Below, in pieces: positions 18,829 through 27,115 of a stretch of 37,799 nucleotides of DNA; the first letter of the stretch is position 1, and each line of letters starts with the position of its first letter. Both the position numbers and the translations under genes were made by a program. The notes under the pieces are model-generated. The model searched no databases. It was not told the DNA's origin and saw only the letters and a program-made list of their open reading frames with translations. This stretch comes from Syntrophobacterales bacterium (GTDB lineage: Bacteria > Desulfobacterota > Syntrophia > Syntrophales > UBA2210), in assembly GCA_018433345.1 (NCBI GenBank), contig JAHDRK010000056.1:1-37799 (forward strand), in the 5' to 3' direction.

Positions 18829-20067
18829 ATGAAAAAAAAGGATGGGACTTCCCCCCGTATAGCTGAAAACGATGATGAAATTTACCGCCTCCTTGTGGAG
18901 AATGCGGACGAGTCCATTTACGTTGTACGGAAAGGGGTCATCCGCTTCGCTAACCCTAAGTCGGCAAAAGTGAGCGGTTATTCGCGGGAAGAATTGTTGG
19001 GGATGCCTGTAGCGAACCTTATCCATCCTGAAGACAGGGAATGGGTTACGCAACGTCATGTCCTGCGTTCAGGAGAAAGAGCCGAAGAAGACAGGTATGT
19101 ACATCGCATTATTACGAAACAGGACCGGGTCAGATGGATAGAAGTAAACGCCGTTCGAATCCGTTGGAAAGGAAAATCCGCGATCATGGTTTTTGCCACC
19201 GATGTGACAGATCGCAAGATGGCGGAGGACGCCCTTTGGGCAAGCGAACGCCGTTACCGATCCCTTTTCTACTCGGCGCCCTCGGGAATATTTTTCTATG
19301 ACAAGGACTTAAGGTTGGTCGAAGCGAACGGGCGTTTCATGGCCGCCGCCGGTCAAACAGACGTATCTATTGTCGGAATGAACCTGGGCAGGATATATGA
19401 TCGAAGGATAGTTCCCTGTCTTTCAAAACCCCTCAGCGGCGAGGAAGGAAAGTACGTGGGCGGCTTCAGAAAAGACAGGGACTCGGAAGAGCTTTGGCTC
19501 TTCATCAATACACTTCCCGTTCATCGCGCCGACGGAGATCTTATCGGCGGCATAGGAATATTCCAGGATCTTACCGATTGGAAAAAAAAAGAGTCGATGT
19601 TAAGGGAACGGGAAAGCGAGTTACATCTAAAGTCCCACCAGCTGGAGGAAGCGAACACGGCCCTTCAGGCCATTCTCCGACACAGCAAGGAGGAGCTCTC
19701 GAAGTTGCAGAGCAACATTCTTACAAATATAGAAGAGATGGTAATCCCACTCTTCAACAAAATCAGAGAGAATGATACTATGGACAAGGCCGCCGGATGC
19801 CTGGATCTTGTAGAATATAATCTCCGCGAGATCACTTCTCCCTTTGTAAGAAATCTGTCTCTCGGTTATTACAACCTGACTCGGCAGGAAAAGAGGATCG
19901 CGGGTCTCATACGCAAGGGATTAAAAACATCTGAAATCGCTGATCTTTTGGGTTTATCGCAACGTTCCGTTGAACATCACCGGTACAAGTTGCGAACTAA
20001 GTTGGGTCTTCGGGGTTCCAAGACAAACCTGAGGACCTTTCTGTTGTCCCTCGGCGGGGAAGGTTGA
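18829..20067 (+). CDS. PAS-PAS-LuxR transcriptional regulator
   Basis: A 412-residue soluble protein: PAS domain 1 (~14-130), PAS domain 2 (~135-258), a coiled-coil linker (~258-300), a short helical region (~300-340) and a C-terminal LuxR-type helix-turn-helix (~345-400; LTRQEKRIAGLIRKGLKTSE then SQRSVEHHRYKLR). It has no receiver or kinase domain, so it probably senses a small molecule or redox state directly through the PAS domains and binds DNA with the HTH. PAS-LuxR proteins of this build are frequent in Desulfobacterota. The start follows a GAGGGG sequence. Its targets are unknown; the downstream glycogen debranching gene is a candidate only by position. Confidence 0.88.
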   Translation: MKKKDGTSPRIAENDDEIYRLLVENADESIYVVRKGVIRFANPKSAKVSGYSREELLGMPVANLIHPEDREWVTQRHVLRSGERAEEDRYVHRIITKQDRVRWIEVNAVRIRWKGKSAIMVFATDVTDRKMAEDALWASERRYRSLFYSAPSGIFFYDKDLRLVEANGRFMAAAGQTDVSIVGMNLGRIYDRRIVPCLSKPLSGEEGKYVGGFRKDRDSEELWLFINTLPVHRADGDLIGGIGIFQDLTDWKKKESMLRERESELHLKSHQLEEANTALQAILRHSKEELSKLQSNILTNIEEMVIPLFNKIRENDTMDKAAGCLDLVEYNLREITSPFVRNLSLGYYNLTRQEKRIAGLIRKGLKTSEIADLLGLSQRSVEHHRYKLRTKLGLRGSKTNLRTFLLSLGGEG

Positions 20068-20439
20068 GGTCACGCGGGGCGTGCCGGTGGTAAAGGGCGT
20101 TTGGCGCCCATCGCCTGCGCCGGGCTTTAAAAATGATCTGCATACTCGATGCGTGGCGGTGTCGACAAAAAGAGGCATTTGAAGAAGCTGTTTTCTGGTG
20201 TTACGAACAAGCCAAGTGCGACAAGCCCGCCCCGGACCGGGTCTGAGGGAATCCATGGAGTGTCTGGGGGAGTGTCTGGGGGAGTGTCTGGGGGAGTGTC
20301 TGGGGAGTGTCTGGATAATGCTGAACGCCCCGCGGGTCCGGGCATAGCCTTCCTCAGGGGGTTAAAACCCGGCTCAGCCGGCATTCCAAGGATACCGAAT
20401 TTATGTTCTTGTACAAAGTATCTGGAAAGGAGAAAAAAC
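20068..20439. other. Intergenic region with 12-bp tandem repeats upstream of the debranching enzyme gene
   Basis: A 372-base gap. It contains nearly five copies of a 12-bp repeat (20257-20314, listed separately) and small GC-rich hairpins, for example GGGCG/CGCCC at 20095-20109 and CCGGC/GCCGG at 20369-20381. A reading frame stays open through the whole repeat into the downstream gene, but it has no homology-like features and a good ribosome-binding site sits only before 20440. No promoter was clear. Confidence 0.5.
20257..20314. repeat. 12-bp direct tandem repeat, about 4.8 copies
   Basis: Four exact copies of GGAGTGTCTGGG (20257-20268, 20269-20280, 20281-20292, 20293-20304) are followed by a partial copy (20305-20314) lacking one G. 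The unit is a multiple of three. There are no spacers, so it is not a CRISPR array. It looks like a slippage-prone simple repeat. Confidence 0.95.
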
Positions 20440-22419
20440 ATGATTGAGATTACCGGTTCGCCACTGTCTCGGAACAGGGCTCTTTCAAAAGAATGGCTTG
20501 ATACGAACGGTCGAGGCGGATACTCTTCCAGCACCATTCTCAATTGTCACACGCGCAAGTACCATGGATTGTTGGTTCTGCCGCTGTCGGAGCCCCCGGG
20601 CCGATTCGTCATTCTTTCAAAGGTGGATGATGAGCTTAAGGGGGGTGAATTTAATATTTCCCTATCCATGCACAGCTATCCCATGGTCTTTACACCGGAA
20701 GAAATGTATGGTTTCACGGCCTTCACGCTCGACCTGCACCCTCGTTTTGTATTCAGTTCGGAACGGTCCCGGTTCGAGAAGGGTATAATGATGACACAGG
20801 ACTCGGAGGGGGTTCTGATAAGGTATGTCTACTCCGAGGGAGTTGAGCCGTTGGAGCTCACCCTTCGCCCCTTCCTCGCCTTTCGCGATATTCACGAACT
20901 GACGAGAGAAAATCCTTTTTTAAGGACCGCTACGGAAGAGCGACCCGATGGTTTTTCGATTGCCCCCTATGAAGGTATGCCGATGTTGTTCGTGTCGTCG
21001 GGAGCAAAGGGGTCATTCCAACCCGAACCCCTATGGTACAGATCATTCGAGTATACCGCCGAGAGAGAACGGGGCTTCCCCTTTCACGAGGACCTGTTCA
21101 CGCCGGGACGGATGAATTGCCGGATGACGCCGGGCTCGGCGGTTACCTTCGCCTTTTCTCTCGCTGAAATCCGCGATCCGGAGCAGGCCTGGTTTGAAGA
21201 ACTGGAACGCCGGAGGCGCCGGAGGAGCGCCGTGCGGAGAAAAATCAAGGCGGCGAACAACCTGGAGAAAAGGTTGGCCGAGGCCGCCGACGCCTTCATC
21301 GTGAAAGACATGGGGGGTAAAAGATCGGTCATTGCGGGCTATCACTGGTTCTACATATGGGGAAGAGATGCCCTGATCAGTTTGCCCGGCCTGACTTTTG
21401 CGCGCGGAAGGCTGCAGGAAGGTCTTGAGATCTTGGACACCATGGGTGAGTACCGCATGAACGGACTTATTCCAAACTGCCTGTCGGAGCGAAACGGTGG
21501 GGCCGCTTATAATTCGGTGGATGCCTCCCTATGGTATTTTTGGTGTCTTCAGGAGTACTTGAGGGCGGGCGGCGACATGAGAACGATAAAGCGCCGATAC
21601 TGGGACATAATGAAAGACATTCTCAAGCATTTTCGGGAACCGGTGGGCGACAGTCCGGTCGTGAGACTCGAAAGCGGTCTGCTCGCGGCGGGGGACGAGA
21701 CGACCCAGTTGACATGGATGGACGCCATGGTGGATTCAAGGCCCGTTACCCCCCGCTCGGGGTGTCCTGTCGAGATCAACGCGTTGTGGTATAATGCGTT
21801 GTGTTTTACGCGGGAAGTCGCTTTAGAGACAGGTATGGATCCGGGGTTCGACGTTTCGGCGGAGGTGGAACTTACGGCCAAGGCTTTCAATGATCTTTTT
21901 TGGATCCCCGGCGGGGGATACCTGGCCGACGTATGGATAACCAAGGATGGATCCCGCGATGAATCGGTCCGTCCCAACCAGGTTTTTGCGGTGTCCCTCC
22001 CTTACTCGCCCCTTGACGATATAATGAAAGCCCGGGGGGTGGTCAAGAAGGTCACGGACGATCTTCTGACCCCCTTTGGTCTCAGGACACTATCGCCCGA
22101 AGACGAACGGTATCGGGGGCGATACATGGGCGATCAAGCTGCGCGGGATTCCGCCTATCACCAGGGGACGGTTTGGCCCTGGCTTTTGGGGCATTATGGC
22201 GAAGCGCTCCTGAAGACGGCGTCGAACCAGAAGGCTGCCCGGAAGCAGTTGCGGACCATCCTTTCAGTGATGGAAGGACATCTCGAGCAAGCGGGGATAG
22301 GTTTTATATCGGAAATATTCGACGGGGACCCCCCCCATACTCCCCGGGGGTGTATAGCGCAGGCATGGAGCGTGGCGGAGGTTTTCCGCCTGTCGAGGAT
22401 ACTTGATTCGGACAAATAA
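20440..22419 (+). CDS. Glycogen debranching enzyme (amylo-alpha-1,6-glucosidase, GH133-type)
   Basis: A 659-residue cytoplasmic enzyme with an N-terminal beta-sandwich domain (~1-230, beginning with EWLDTNGRGGYSSSTILNC, the hallmark of the bacterial/archaeal debranching enzyme N domain) and a C-terminal (alpha/alpha)6 glucosidase domain (~260-655). Motifs include WGRDALIS (307 onward), an IPNCLSERNGG segment and the TWMDAMVD region with several acidic residues expected at the active site. It hydrolyses alpha-1,6 branches of glycogen left after phosphorylase action. The start at 20440 has an AAAGGAG site 7-8 bases upstream and gives the normal family length; an upstream extension of 97 codons through the tandem repeat is rejected. 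No other glycogen gene is adjacent. Confidence 0.92.
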   Translation: MIEITGSPLSRNRALSKEWLDTNGRGGYSSSTILNCHTRKYHGLLVLPLSEPPGRFVILSKVDDELKGGEFNISLSMHSYPMVFTPEEMYGFTAFTLDLHPRFVFSSERSRFEKGIMMTQDSEGVLIRYVYSEGVEPLELTLRPFLAFRDIHELTRENPFLRTATEERPDGFSIAPYEGMPMLFVSSGAKGSFQPEPLWYRSFEYTAERERGFPFHEDLFTPGRMNCRMTPGSAVTFAFSLAEIRDPEQAWFEELERRRRRRSAVRRKIKAANNLEKRLAEAADAFIVKDMGGKRSVIAGYHWFYIWGRDALISLPGLTFARGRLQEGLEILDTMGEYRMNGLIPNCLSERNGGAAYNSVDASLWYFWCLQEYLRAGGDMRTIKRRYWDIMKDILKHFREPVGDSPVVRLESGLLAAGDETTQLTWMDAMVDSRPVTPRSGCPVEINALWYNALCFTREVALETGMDPGFDVSAEVELTAKAFNDLFWIPGGGYLADVWITKDGSRDESVRPNQVFAVSLPYSPLDDIMKARGVVKKVTDDLLTPFGLRTLSPEDERYRGRYMGDQAARDSAYHQGTVWPWLLGHYGEALLKTASNQKAARKQLRTILSVMEGHLEQAGIGFISEIFDGDPPHTPRGCIAQAWSVAEVFRLSRILDSDK

Positions 22420-22435
22420 TAGGAAATTCTTAGTT

Positions 22436-23164
22436 TCACGTCGGATGAGACCGGCGATCTTCTTTTTTTCGCAGAAGGTACAGCCAAGCGATGCCGAAGG
22501 AAAGCCGTTGCAGGGATGTAACAAGGAATCCCCGCTCTTCCATCGCCTGAGACAATTCTTCGGCAGAAGGAAATTCCAGGACCGATTCGGTAAGGTATCG
22601 ATATGCGCCGGGATTTCCAGAAAGGATCGCCCCGACCGAGGGTAGGAGTTTCCTGAAGTAAGCCAGATACATAAATCGCACGATGGGATTTTTGGGCAGG
22701 GAGAATTCGAGGACGGCCGCACGGCCGCCGGGTGCGAGAATTCGGTGAAGCTCGTCAAAAAAGGCATCCCTGTCGTCCATGTTTCTGATTCCAAAGGCGA
22801 CCATGGCGCGGTGCATGCTTCGGTCGGGGATCGGCAGACAGGATGCGTCGCCCTGAACGAAGAGTGAACGGCGTGAAAATCCTCGGCCCCCTGCCTTCGT
22901 CACGGCGCGATTCAGCATTTCAAGGGAGAGATCCACCCCCGTAACTGTGCAGGTCGGCTCATGCCACAAGGCATAGAGAGCCATGTCTCCCGTGCCCGTT
23001 GCTATGTCGATGACGCGGTCGCCCTCGGCTATAGAGAGCCTCCTCACCGCCCTTTTCCGCCAAGTTCGATCTATGGAAAAAGACAGGACATGATTGATAC
23101 GATCGTAAGTGGCAGCAATCCCGTCGAACATGTCTGCGATGGTGGAAGGTTTCTTGTCAAGCAT
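22436..23164 (-). CDS. menG: Demethylmenaquinone/ubiquinone methyltransferase (MenG/UbiE)
   Basis: A 242-residue class I SAM methyltransferase. Seen: the family N-terminus MFDGIAATYDRINHVLS, the SAM-binding loop DIATGTGD, acidic strand-2 end GVDLS, the QGDA segment, and the UbiE signatures AFGIRNMDDR and YRYLTESVLEFPS. It performs the last C-methylation of menaquinone (or ubiquinone) synthesis; in a likely anaerobe, menaquinone is expected. It is convergent with the debranching enzyme gene with a 16-base gap, and its promoter region is shared with the divergent padR-like gene. No other menaquinone gene is nearby. Confidence 0.93.
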   Translation of the reverse strand: MLDKKPSTIADMFDGIAATYDRINHVLSFSIDRTWRKRAVRRLSIAEGDRVIDIATGTGDMALYALWHEPTCTVTGVDLSLEMLNRAVTKAGGRGFSRRSLFVQGDASCLPIPDRSMHRAMVAFGIRNMDDRDAFFDELHRILAPGGRAAVLEFSLPKNPIVRFMYLAYFRKLLPSVGAILSGNPGAYRYLTESVLEFPSAEELSQAMEERGFLVTSLQRLSFGIAWLYLLRKKEDRRSHPT

Positions 23165-23268
23165 GATGGTATCCGGTTCATCCTGGTTTTGGAGGGCACG
23201 GGACAGGTATAGAGCCCCGCGTAGGGAAGGTCAAAGCATTTTTTGATCACCCTCCGTTTTTTCTTTTG

Positions 23269-23340
23269 TTGACAATTGGGAACGAGGCGGGTATTTTCAA
23301 TTGATTTATTGTATAATAATATATTGTATAAAAAAATATG
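23269..23340 (+). promoter_or_regulatory. AT-rich promoter/operator region upstream of padR-like gene
   Basis: The segment has a TATAAT at 23312-23317 and two direct copies of ATTGTATAA (23308-23316 and 23323-23331) spaced 15 bases apart. A TTGACA at 23269 is too far from the TATAAT to pair with it, and the best -35 is uncertain (TTGATT at 23301 could pair with a TTGTAT/TGTATA further on). PadR proteins often repress their own promoters, so the repeats may be operator half-sites; this is inference. Confidence 0.4.
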
Positions 23341-23351
23341 GTGGTGCTGTT

Positions 23352-23894
23352 ATGGATACTGGGACGGTGATTCTGGGGTTTCTCATGTCCGGGCCGAAAA
23401 CAGGATACAAGATCCGAAGCATTACAGGCAAACTTATGATGGCCTACAACCTTAGTCTGAACCAGATATATCCCGCCCTTCGAAAGCTCGAGGCCCAGAA
23501 CCTGGTTAAAAAGGAAATCGTGTACCAGACAGGCAAGCCCAACAGGCACCTGTATTACATTACGGAAGAAGGCAGGGAGGAATTCTTGAAGTGCCTGAAA
23601 GGCCCACCGGCACCCGTTGATTACGAATTGGACTCCCTGACGCGGATGTTCTTTTTCCGGTTTCTCGATGAAAACGAAGTTAGGGAGCAGCTTCAGGTGG
23701 AGATCTCTTCTCTCGAGGAACAGCTCGAGGACCTCGACCGTATGCGGCCTATTTCCGATTCCGAAGGTGACGAAAACGGAAAATTCATCTTCGATACAAT
23801 CGTGGCCATGCTTGAACTTCTCAGGGACAGATTCGTGAAAGAACTCGAACGTCGGGGTGGTGGTGTCTCGGACGTCTCCCGCGGCTCGAAATAA
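23352..23894 (+). CDS. PadR-family transcriptional regulator
   Basis: About 180 residues. The N-terminal winged helix (~1-85) has the PadR pattern: VILGFLMSGPKTGYKI, then SLNQIYPALRKLEAQNLV, then a wing ending RHLYYITEEGREEF. The C-terminal part (~95-170) is a helical, coiled-coil dimerisation domain (Vir_C-like). PadR proteins are ligand-responsive repressors, often of stress or aromatic-acid genes. The frame is open from 23301, but the ATG at 23352 begins at the conserved domain. Its stop overlaps the next ATG (TAATG), so it is co-translated with the acyl-CoA synthetase-like gene, which is its most likely target together with itself. Confidence 0.88.
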   Translation: MDTGTVILGFLMSGPKTGYKIRSITGKLMMAYNLSLNQIYPALRKLEAQNLVKKEIVYQTGKPNRHLYYITEEGREEFLKCLKGPPAPVDYELDSLTRMFFFRFLDENEVREQLQVEISSLEEQLEDLDRMRPISDSEGDENGKFIFDTIVAMLELLRDRFVKELERRGGGVSDVSRGSK

Positions 23895-25342
23895 TGAACG
23901 AGAGGCATCTCATGGAGAGATTTTTCAGTCCGCGCTCAGTGGTGATCGTCGGGGCCTCCAACAGGCCCTTCAACCTGGGATCGACCATATGTAGTCTTTT
24001 GAAAACGGTTGGTTACGATGGTGCCGTATACGCCGTCAACAGTTCGGGAGAGAATGTGGCGGGTTTTCCCGGTTACCCCTCGGTGAGCGAAATACCCTTC
24101 GAAGTGGACTTGGCTGTTGTCCTGGTGCCTGCCCGCCATGTACCTGATGTGGCGCGGCAATGCGCGGAGAAAGGCATAAAGAACCTTATCATCGAAAGTG
24201 CCGGCTTTGCGGAAGAAGGTGCAGAGGGGGCCCGGTTGCAATCCCGACTGGACGATATCGTTACGAGCCGCGGTACACGATACCTGGGTCCAAACTGTCT
24301 TGGAACGCTGAGTTCGAAGGACCGGTTTTGTTGCTTTTTCGGTGTGTCATCCGGTTCGACCTTGATAGAAAGCATCGCCCGACAGGGGGTTATTTCCTAT
24401 GTCATCCAAAGCGGCGGTGTTGCGGGACTGGTGCTCGAGTCTCTACAGTCAGACGTGGAGGGGGTCAACAAGGTCGTTTGTATCGGCAACAAGGCCGATG
24501 TGGATGAGGCTGACCTGATCGACTATTTCGAGGGAGACGGTACGGAAGTAATCGGGATGTACCTGGAGAATGTACCGCGGGGGCGAAAATTTTACGAAGC
24601 CGCCCTCAGATCTACCAAGCCTATCCTCGTCTACAAGGTGGGGCGGACCAGGGAGGGAGTCCTTGCCGCCTCTTCGCACACCGCCGGCATGGCCAACGAC
24701 AACAGGATTTTCGAAACGGCCTGCCGCCAAGCCGGCGTTATCGGACTTCGTTCCGTCTCCGAACTGCACGCCCTTCCCAAAATATTTACTACAATGCCGC
24801 TTTTACGGGGGCGCAACGTTGCCGTTTTTACCAACTCGGGGGCCTTTGGCGGCATTTGCGCCGATCTGCTTGTGGAAAACGGTCTTGGAATGGCCGTGCT
24901 GTCCGCGGAGACCCAAAGTAAATTAAAAAAGGCGGGGCACCTCTTCAACGCGGCAAATCCCATAGATCTAGGGCCGGGACTTTCAAAACAGACTTACCTA
25001 GACATCTATGAAATATTGCTTTCAGCACCCGAGGTCGACGGACTTCTTCCCATAACCAGCCTTTGGCAGGATTTCATAATCGATTCTCTCGTTGATCTTG
25101 GCGACCTTTGTCGGAAATACGCCAAGCCGGCCGCTGTGTATGTCCCAAACGCGATCAAAAAGGTGATCTCAATTCGGGAAAGACGAGGAGTTCCCCTTTT
25201 CGAATCACCTGAAGAGGCGGTCAGGGCCCTCGCCGTGTCCAGCCGGTTTTGGGAGGCCGTCCATTCGAAGCGTTCCGGAAAGATCGGTGGGAAGCACCAG
25301 GGAGCCCGGGTCAAAGCGAGCCGGGATACCAGGGTGGCTTGA
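23894..25342 (+). CDS. CoA-binding acyl-CoA synthetase (NDP-forming) alpha-like protein
   Basis: A 482-residue protein: a Rossmann CoA-binding domain (~10-130, GASNRPFNLGS near 20-30 and LGPNCLG at 131-137), then two succinyl-CoA-ligase-like flavodoxin domains (~155-290 and ~305-450). It carries an SHTAG segment (His262) at the site of the phosphohistidine of ADP-forming acetyl-CoA synthetases. The ATP-grasp (beta) part is absent, so by itself it should not complete ATP formation; a separate beta subunit or another role, such as acyl-CoA handling, would be needed. The last ~25 residues are basic and low in complexity. The ATG overlaps the padR stop by one base. Confidence 0.85.
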   Translation: MNERHLMERFFSPRSVVIVGASNRPFNLGSTICSLLKTVGYDGAVYAVNSSGENVAGFPGYPSVSEIPFEVDLAVVLVPARHVPDVARQCAEKGIKNLIIESAGFAEEGAEGARLQSRLDDIVTSRGTRYLGPNCLGTLSSKDRFCCFFGVSSGSTLIESIARQGVISYVIQSGGVAGLVLESLQSDVEGVNKVVCIGNKADVDEADLIDYFEGDGTEVIGMYLENVPRGRKFYEAALRSTKPILVYKVGRTREGVLAASSHTAGMANDNRIFETACRQAGVIGLRSVSELHALPKIFTTMPLLRGRNVAVFTNSGAFGGICADLLVENGLGMAVLSAETQSKLKKAGHLFNAANPIDLGPGLSKQTYLDIYEILLSAPEVDGLLPITSLWQDFIIDSLVDLGDLCRKYAKPAAVYVPNAIKKVISIRERRGVPLFESPEEAVRALAVSSRFWEAVHSKRSGKIGGKHQGARVKASRDTRVA

Positions 25343-25387
25343 AAAGTATCACTAAATATTTTAGTTGATTTAATGTTCCTTTAAGTC

Positions 25388-25425
25388 TTGCATTAATGAG
25401 GCCGTTTACCGTATATCATTAATGC
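25388..25425 (+). promoter_or_regulatory. Putative nnr promoter overlaid by two CATTAATG palindromes
   Basis: GCATTAATGA (25390-25399) and its reverse complement TCATTAATGC (25416-25425) form a perfect 10-bp inverted repeat with a 16-base spacer, and each half is itself centred on the palindrome CATTAATG. A weak sigma-70-like promoter (TTGCAT at 25388-25393, TATATC at 25412-25417, 18 bases apart) would be covered by both halves. A dimeric regulator binding both sites is a reasonable inference. Confidence 0.45.
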
Positions 25426-25528
25426 GCCATGTGCACGGTTCCCATACCTTTACCTTTCCAGCGCCGAAACCGACCGTAGAGGTTGATTGTAGGGCGCCCT
25501 TTCAAAACCAATATATTTGGAGGACATC

Positions 25529-27112
25529 ATGAAGATCTGCCGAGTCGAAGAGATGCGACGACTGGACAGGGAGGCCGTCGAGAAATACGGTATCGACGAG
25601 ATGCTTCTCATGGAAAACGCCGGTGCCGCGGCCGCCGGTGTTATCGCCCGTCACTTTGGAGGCGTCGAAGGAAAAAACATCGCCGTAGTTTGCGGTGGCG
25701 GAAACAACGGAGGAGATGGGTTCGTCATCGCACGCCACCTGCAGTGCCACGGGGCCGAGCCGCGGGTCATTCTCGCATCCGATCCGTCGAAGTATCGATC
25801 GGCGGCCAAGGCCAATTATAAAATTATTGAGAAACTTCCTTTACGGATCGTAAGCCTTCTTTGTAACACTCCCCAGGCCGTCGATTCGTGGTTTCAAAAG
25901 TGCGACGCGATTGTAGACGCGCTCTTGGGAACCGGTCTCGACAGAAACGTCCAAGGTGGATATGCCGACGTGATTAAATTGATAAATGATTCGCGCAAAA
26001 AGGTTTTCTGCGTGGACATACCCTCGGGAGTGAACGGAGATACTGGCAGGATCATGGGAACAGCCGTAAAGGGAAACTGTACCATAACCTTCGGGTTGCC
26101 GAAAATCGGTAACGTGCTATACCCGGGTTTCCTCCAGGGGGGGCGTCTGTACCTGAGTCATATTTCCTTTCCACGGGAGCACTATGAAAGTCAGGACCTT
26201 CTTATCGAACTGAACGAAACTCCATGCCTTCCGCCGCGAGACCCCGCCGGCCACAAGGGGAAGTTCGGTGATACCCTGTTCATAGCGGGAGCCTCCTCGT
26301 ATTACGGAGCGCCTTCCCTATCCGCCCTGTCATTTCTCAAGGCCGGGGGAGGGTATGCGCGGCTCGCCGCTCCTCGTTCCATAGTACCCTCGTTGGCGGT
26401 TATGGGGAGGGAAATCGTTTTCCTGCCGCAGGACGAGACGGCCTCCGGAGGCATCGCCCGGTCGAACGCCGATAACCTTGTGGATATCGCCGGAAATGTG
26501 GATTTCGTCGTCCTCGGGCCCGGTATCTCCCTGGACGGAGAGACACAAAGGTTGGTTCTCGAACTTGCGGGCCGGATCGAAAAGCCCCTTCTTGTCGACG
26601 GCGATGGGATCACGTCGGTCTGTGCCGATCTTTCGATTATACGTAACAGGGAGACCCCGACGATACTTACGCCTCATCTGGGAGAGATGGCAAGAATTAC
26701 AGGAAAGACGATCCCGGAGATCACAGATGACATCGTTACCTGTCTCAGTGAGACGGCTGCCGATCTGAACGCGATTATCGTTTTAAAGGGCGCCCATTCC
26801 CTTATTGGCTACCCGGACGGCAGAATACGGGTCAACGTCAGCGGGAATTCGGGCATGGCCACGGCGGGCTCCGGCGATGTGCTCACGGGAACCATCGCCG
26901 CCATGTTCGGCCTAGGCCTTTCGTTGGACGACGCCGTGGCGAAGGGAGTGTTCATACACGGCTTCGCGGGTGATCTCGCGGCCTTCGACCTGGGGGAAGA
27001 CGGAATGACAGCAATAGATATAATGAACCATCTTCCACCGGCCTTGGCGAAAGAGCGCGGGGTGATCGAAGAACCCTTCGCGGTCAAGTATCGCCTTGCG
27101 ACGGTGCTTTGA
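25529..27112 (+). CDS. nnr: Bifunctional NAD(P)H-hydrate repair enzyme Nnr (epimerase + ADP-dependent dehydratase)
   Basis: A 527-residue fusion of the two YjeF parts. The N-terminal epimerase domain (~1-215) has MENAG near residue 28 and the nucleotide loop GGGNNGGDG (~56-64). The C-terminal ribokinase-like dehydratase domain (~225-510) has a GPGIS loop, TPHLGEMARI, ILKGAHSLI and the catalytic ATAGSGDVLTG motif. Together they convert damaged R/S-NAD(P)HX back to NAD(P)H, with ADP as cofactor for the dehydratase. The start at 25529 is chosen because GGAGG lies 5-6 bases upstream; a TTG at 25517 overlaps that site. It is convergent with the exchanger gene, with a gap of three bases. Confidence 0.94.
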   Translation: MKICRVEEMRRLDREAVEKYGIDEMLLMENAGAAAAGVIARHFGGVEGKNIAVVCGGGNNGGDGFVIARHLQCHGAEPRVILASDPSKYRSAAKANYKIIEKLPLRIVSLLCNTPQAVDSWFQKCDAIVDALLGTGLDRNVQGGYADVIKLINDSRKKVFCVDIPSGVNGDTGRIMGTAVKGNCTITFGLPKIGNVLYPGFLQGGRLYLSHISFPREHYESQDLLIELNETPCLPPRDPAGHKGKFGDTLFIAGASSYYGAPSLSALSFLKAGGGYARLAAPRSIVPSLAVMGREIVFLPQDETASGGIARSNADNLVDIAGNVDFVVLGPGISLDGETQRLVLELAGRIEKPLLVDGDGITSVCADLSIIRNRETPTILTPHLGEMARITGKTIPEITDDIVTCLSETAADLNAIIVLKGAHSLIGYPDGRIRVNVSGNSGMATAGSGDVLTGTIAAMFGLGLSLDDAVAKGVFIHGFAGDLAAFDLGEDGMTAIDIMNHLPPALAKERGVIEEPFAVKYRLATVL

Positions 27113-27115
27113 TCC

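Noticed and set aside
20257..20314. CRISPR array
   Set aside because: The units are 12 bp with no spacers, and no cas genes are present.
20149..20439. N-terminal extension of the debranching enzyme through the tandem repeat
   Set aside because: The extension is a low-complexity translation of a DNA repeat, has no domain, and the conserved enzyme N-terminus follows a good ribosome-binding site at 20440.
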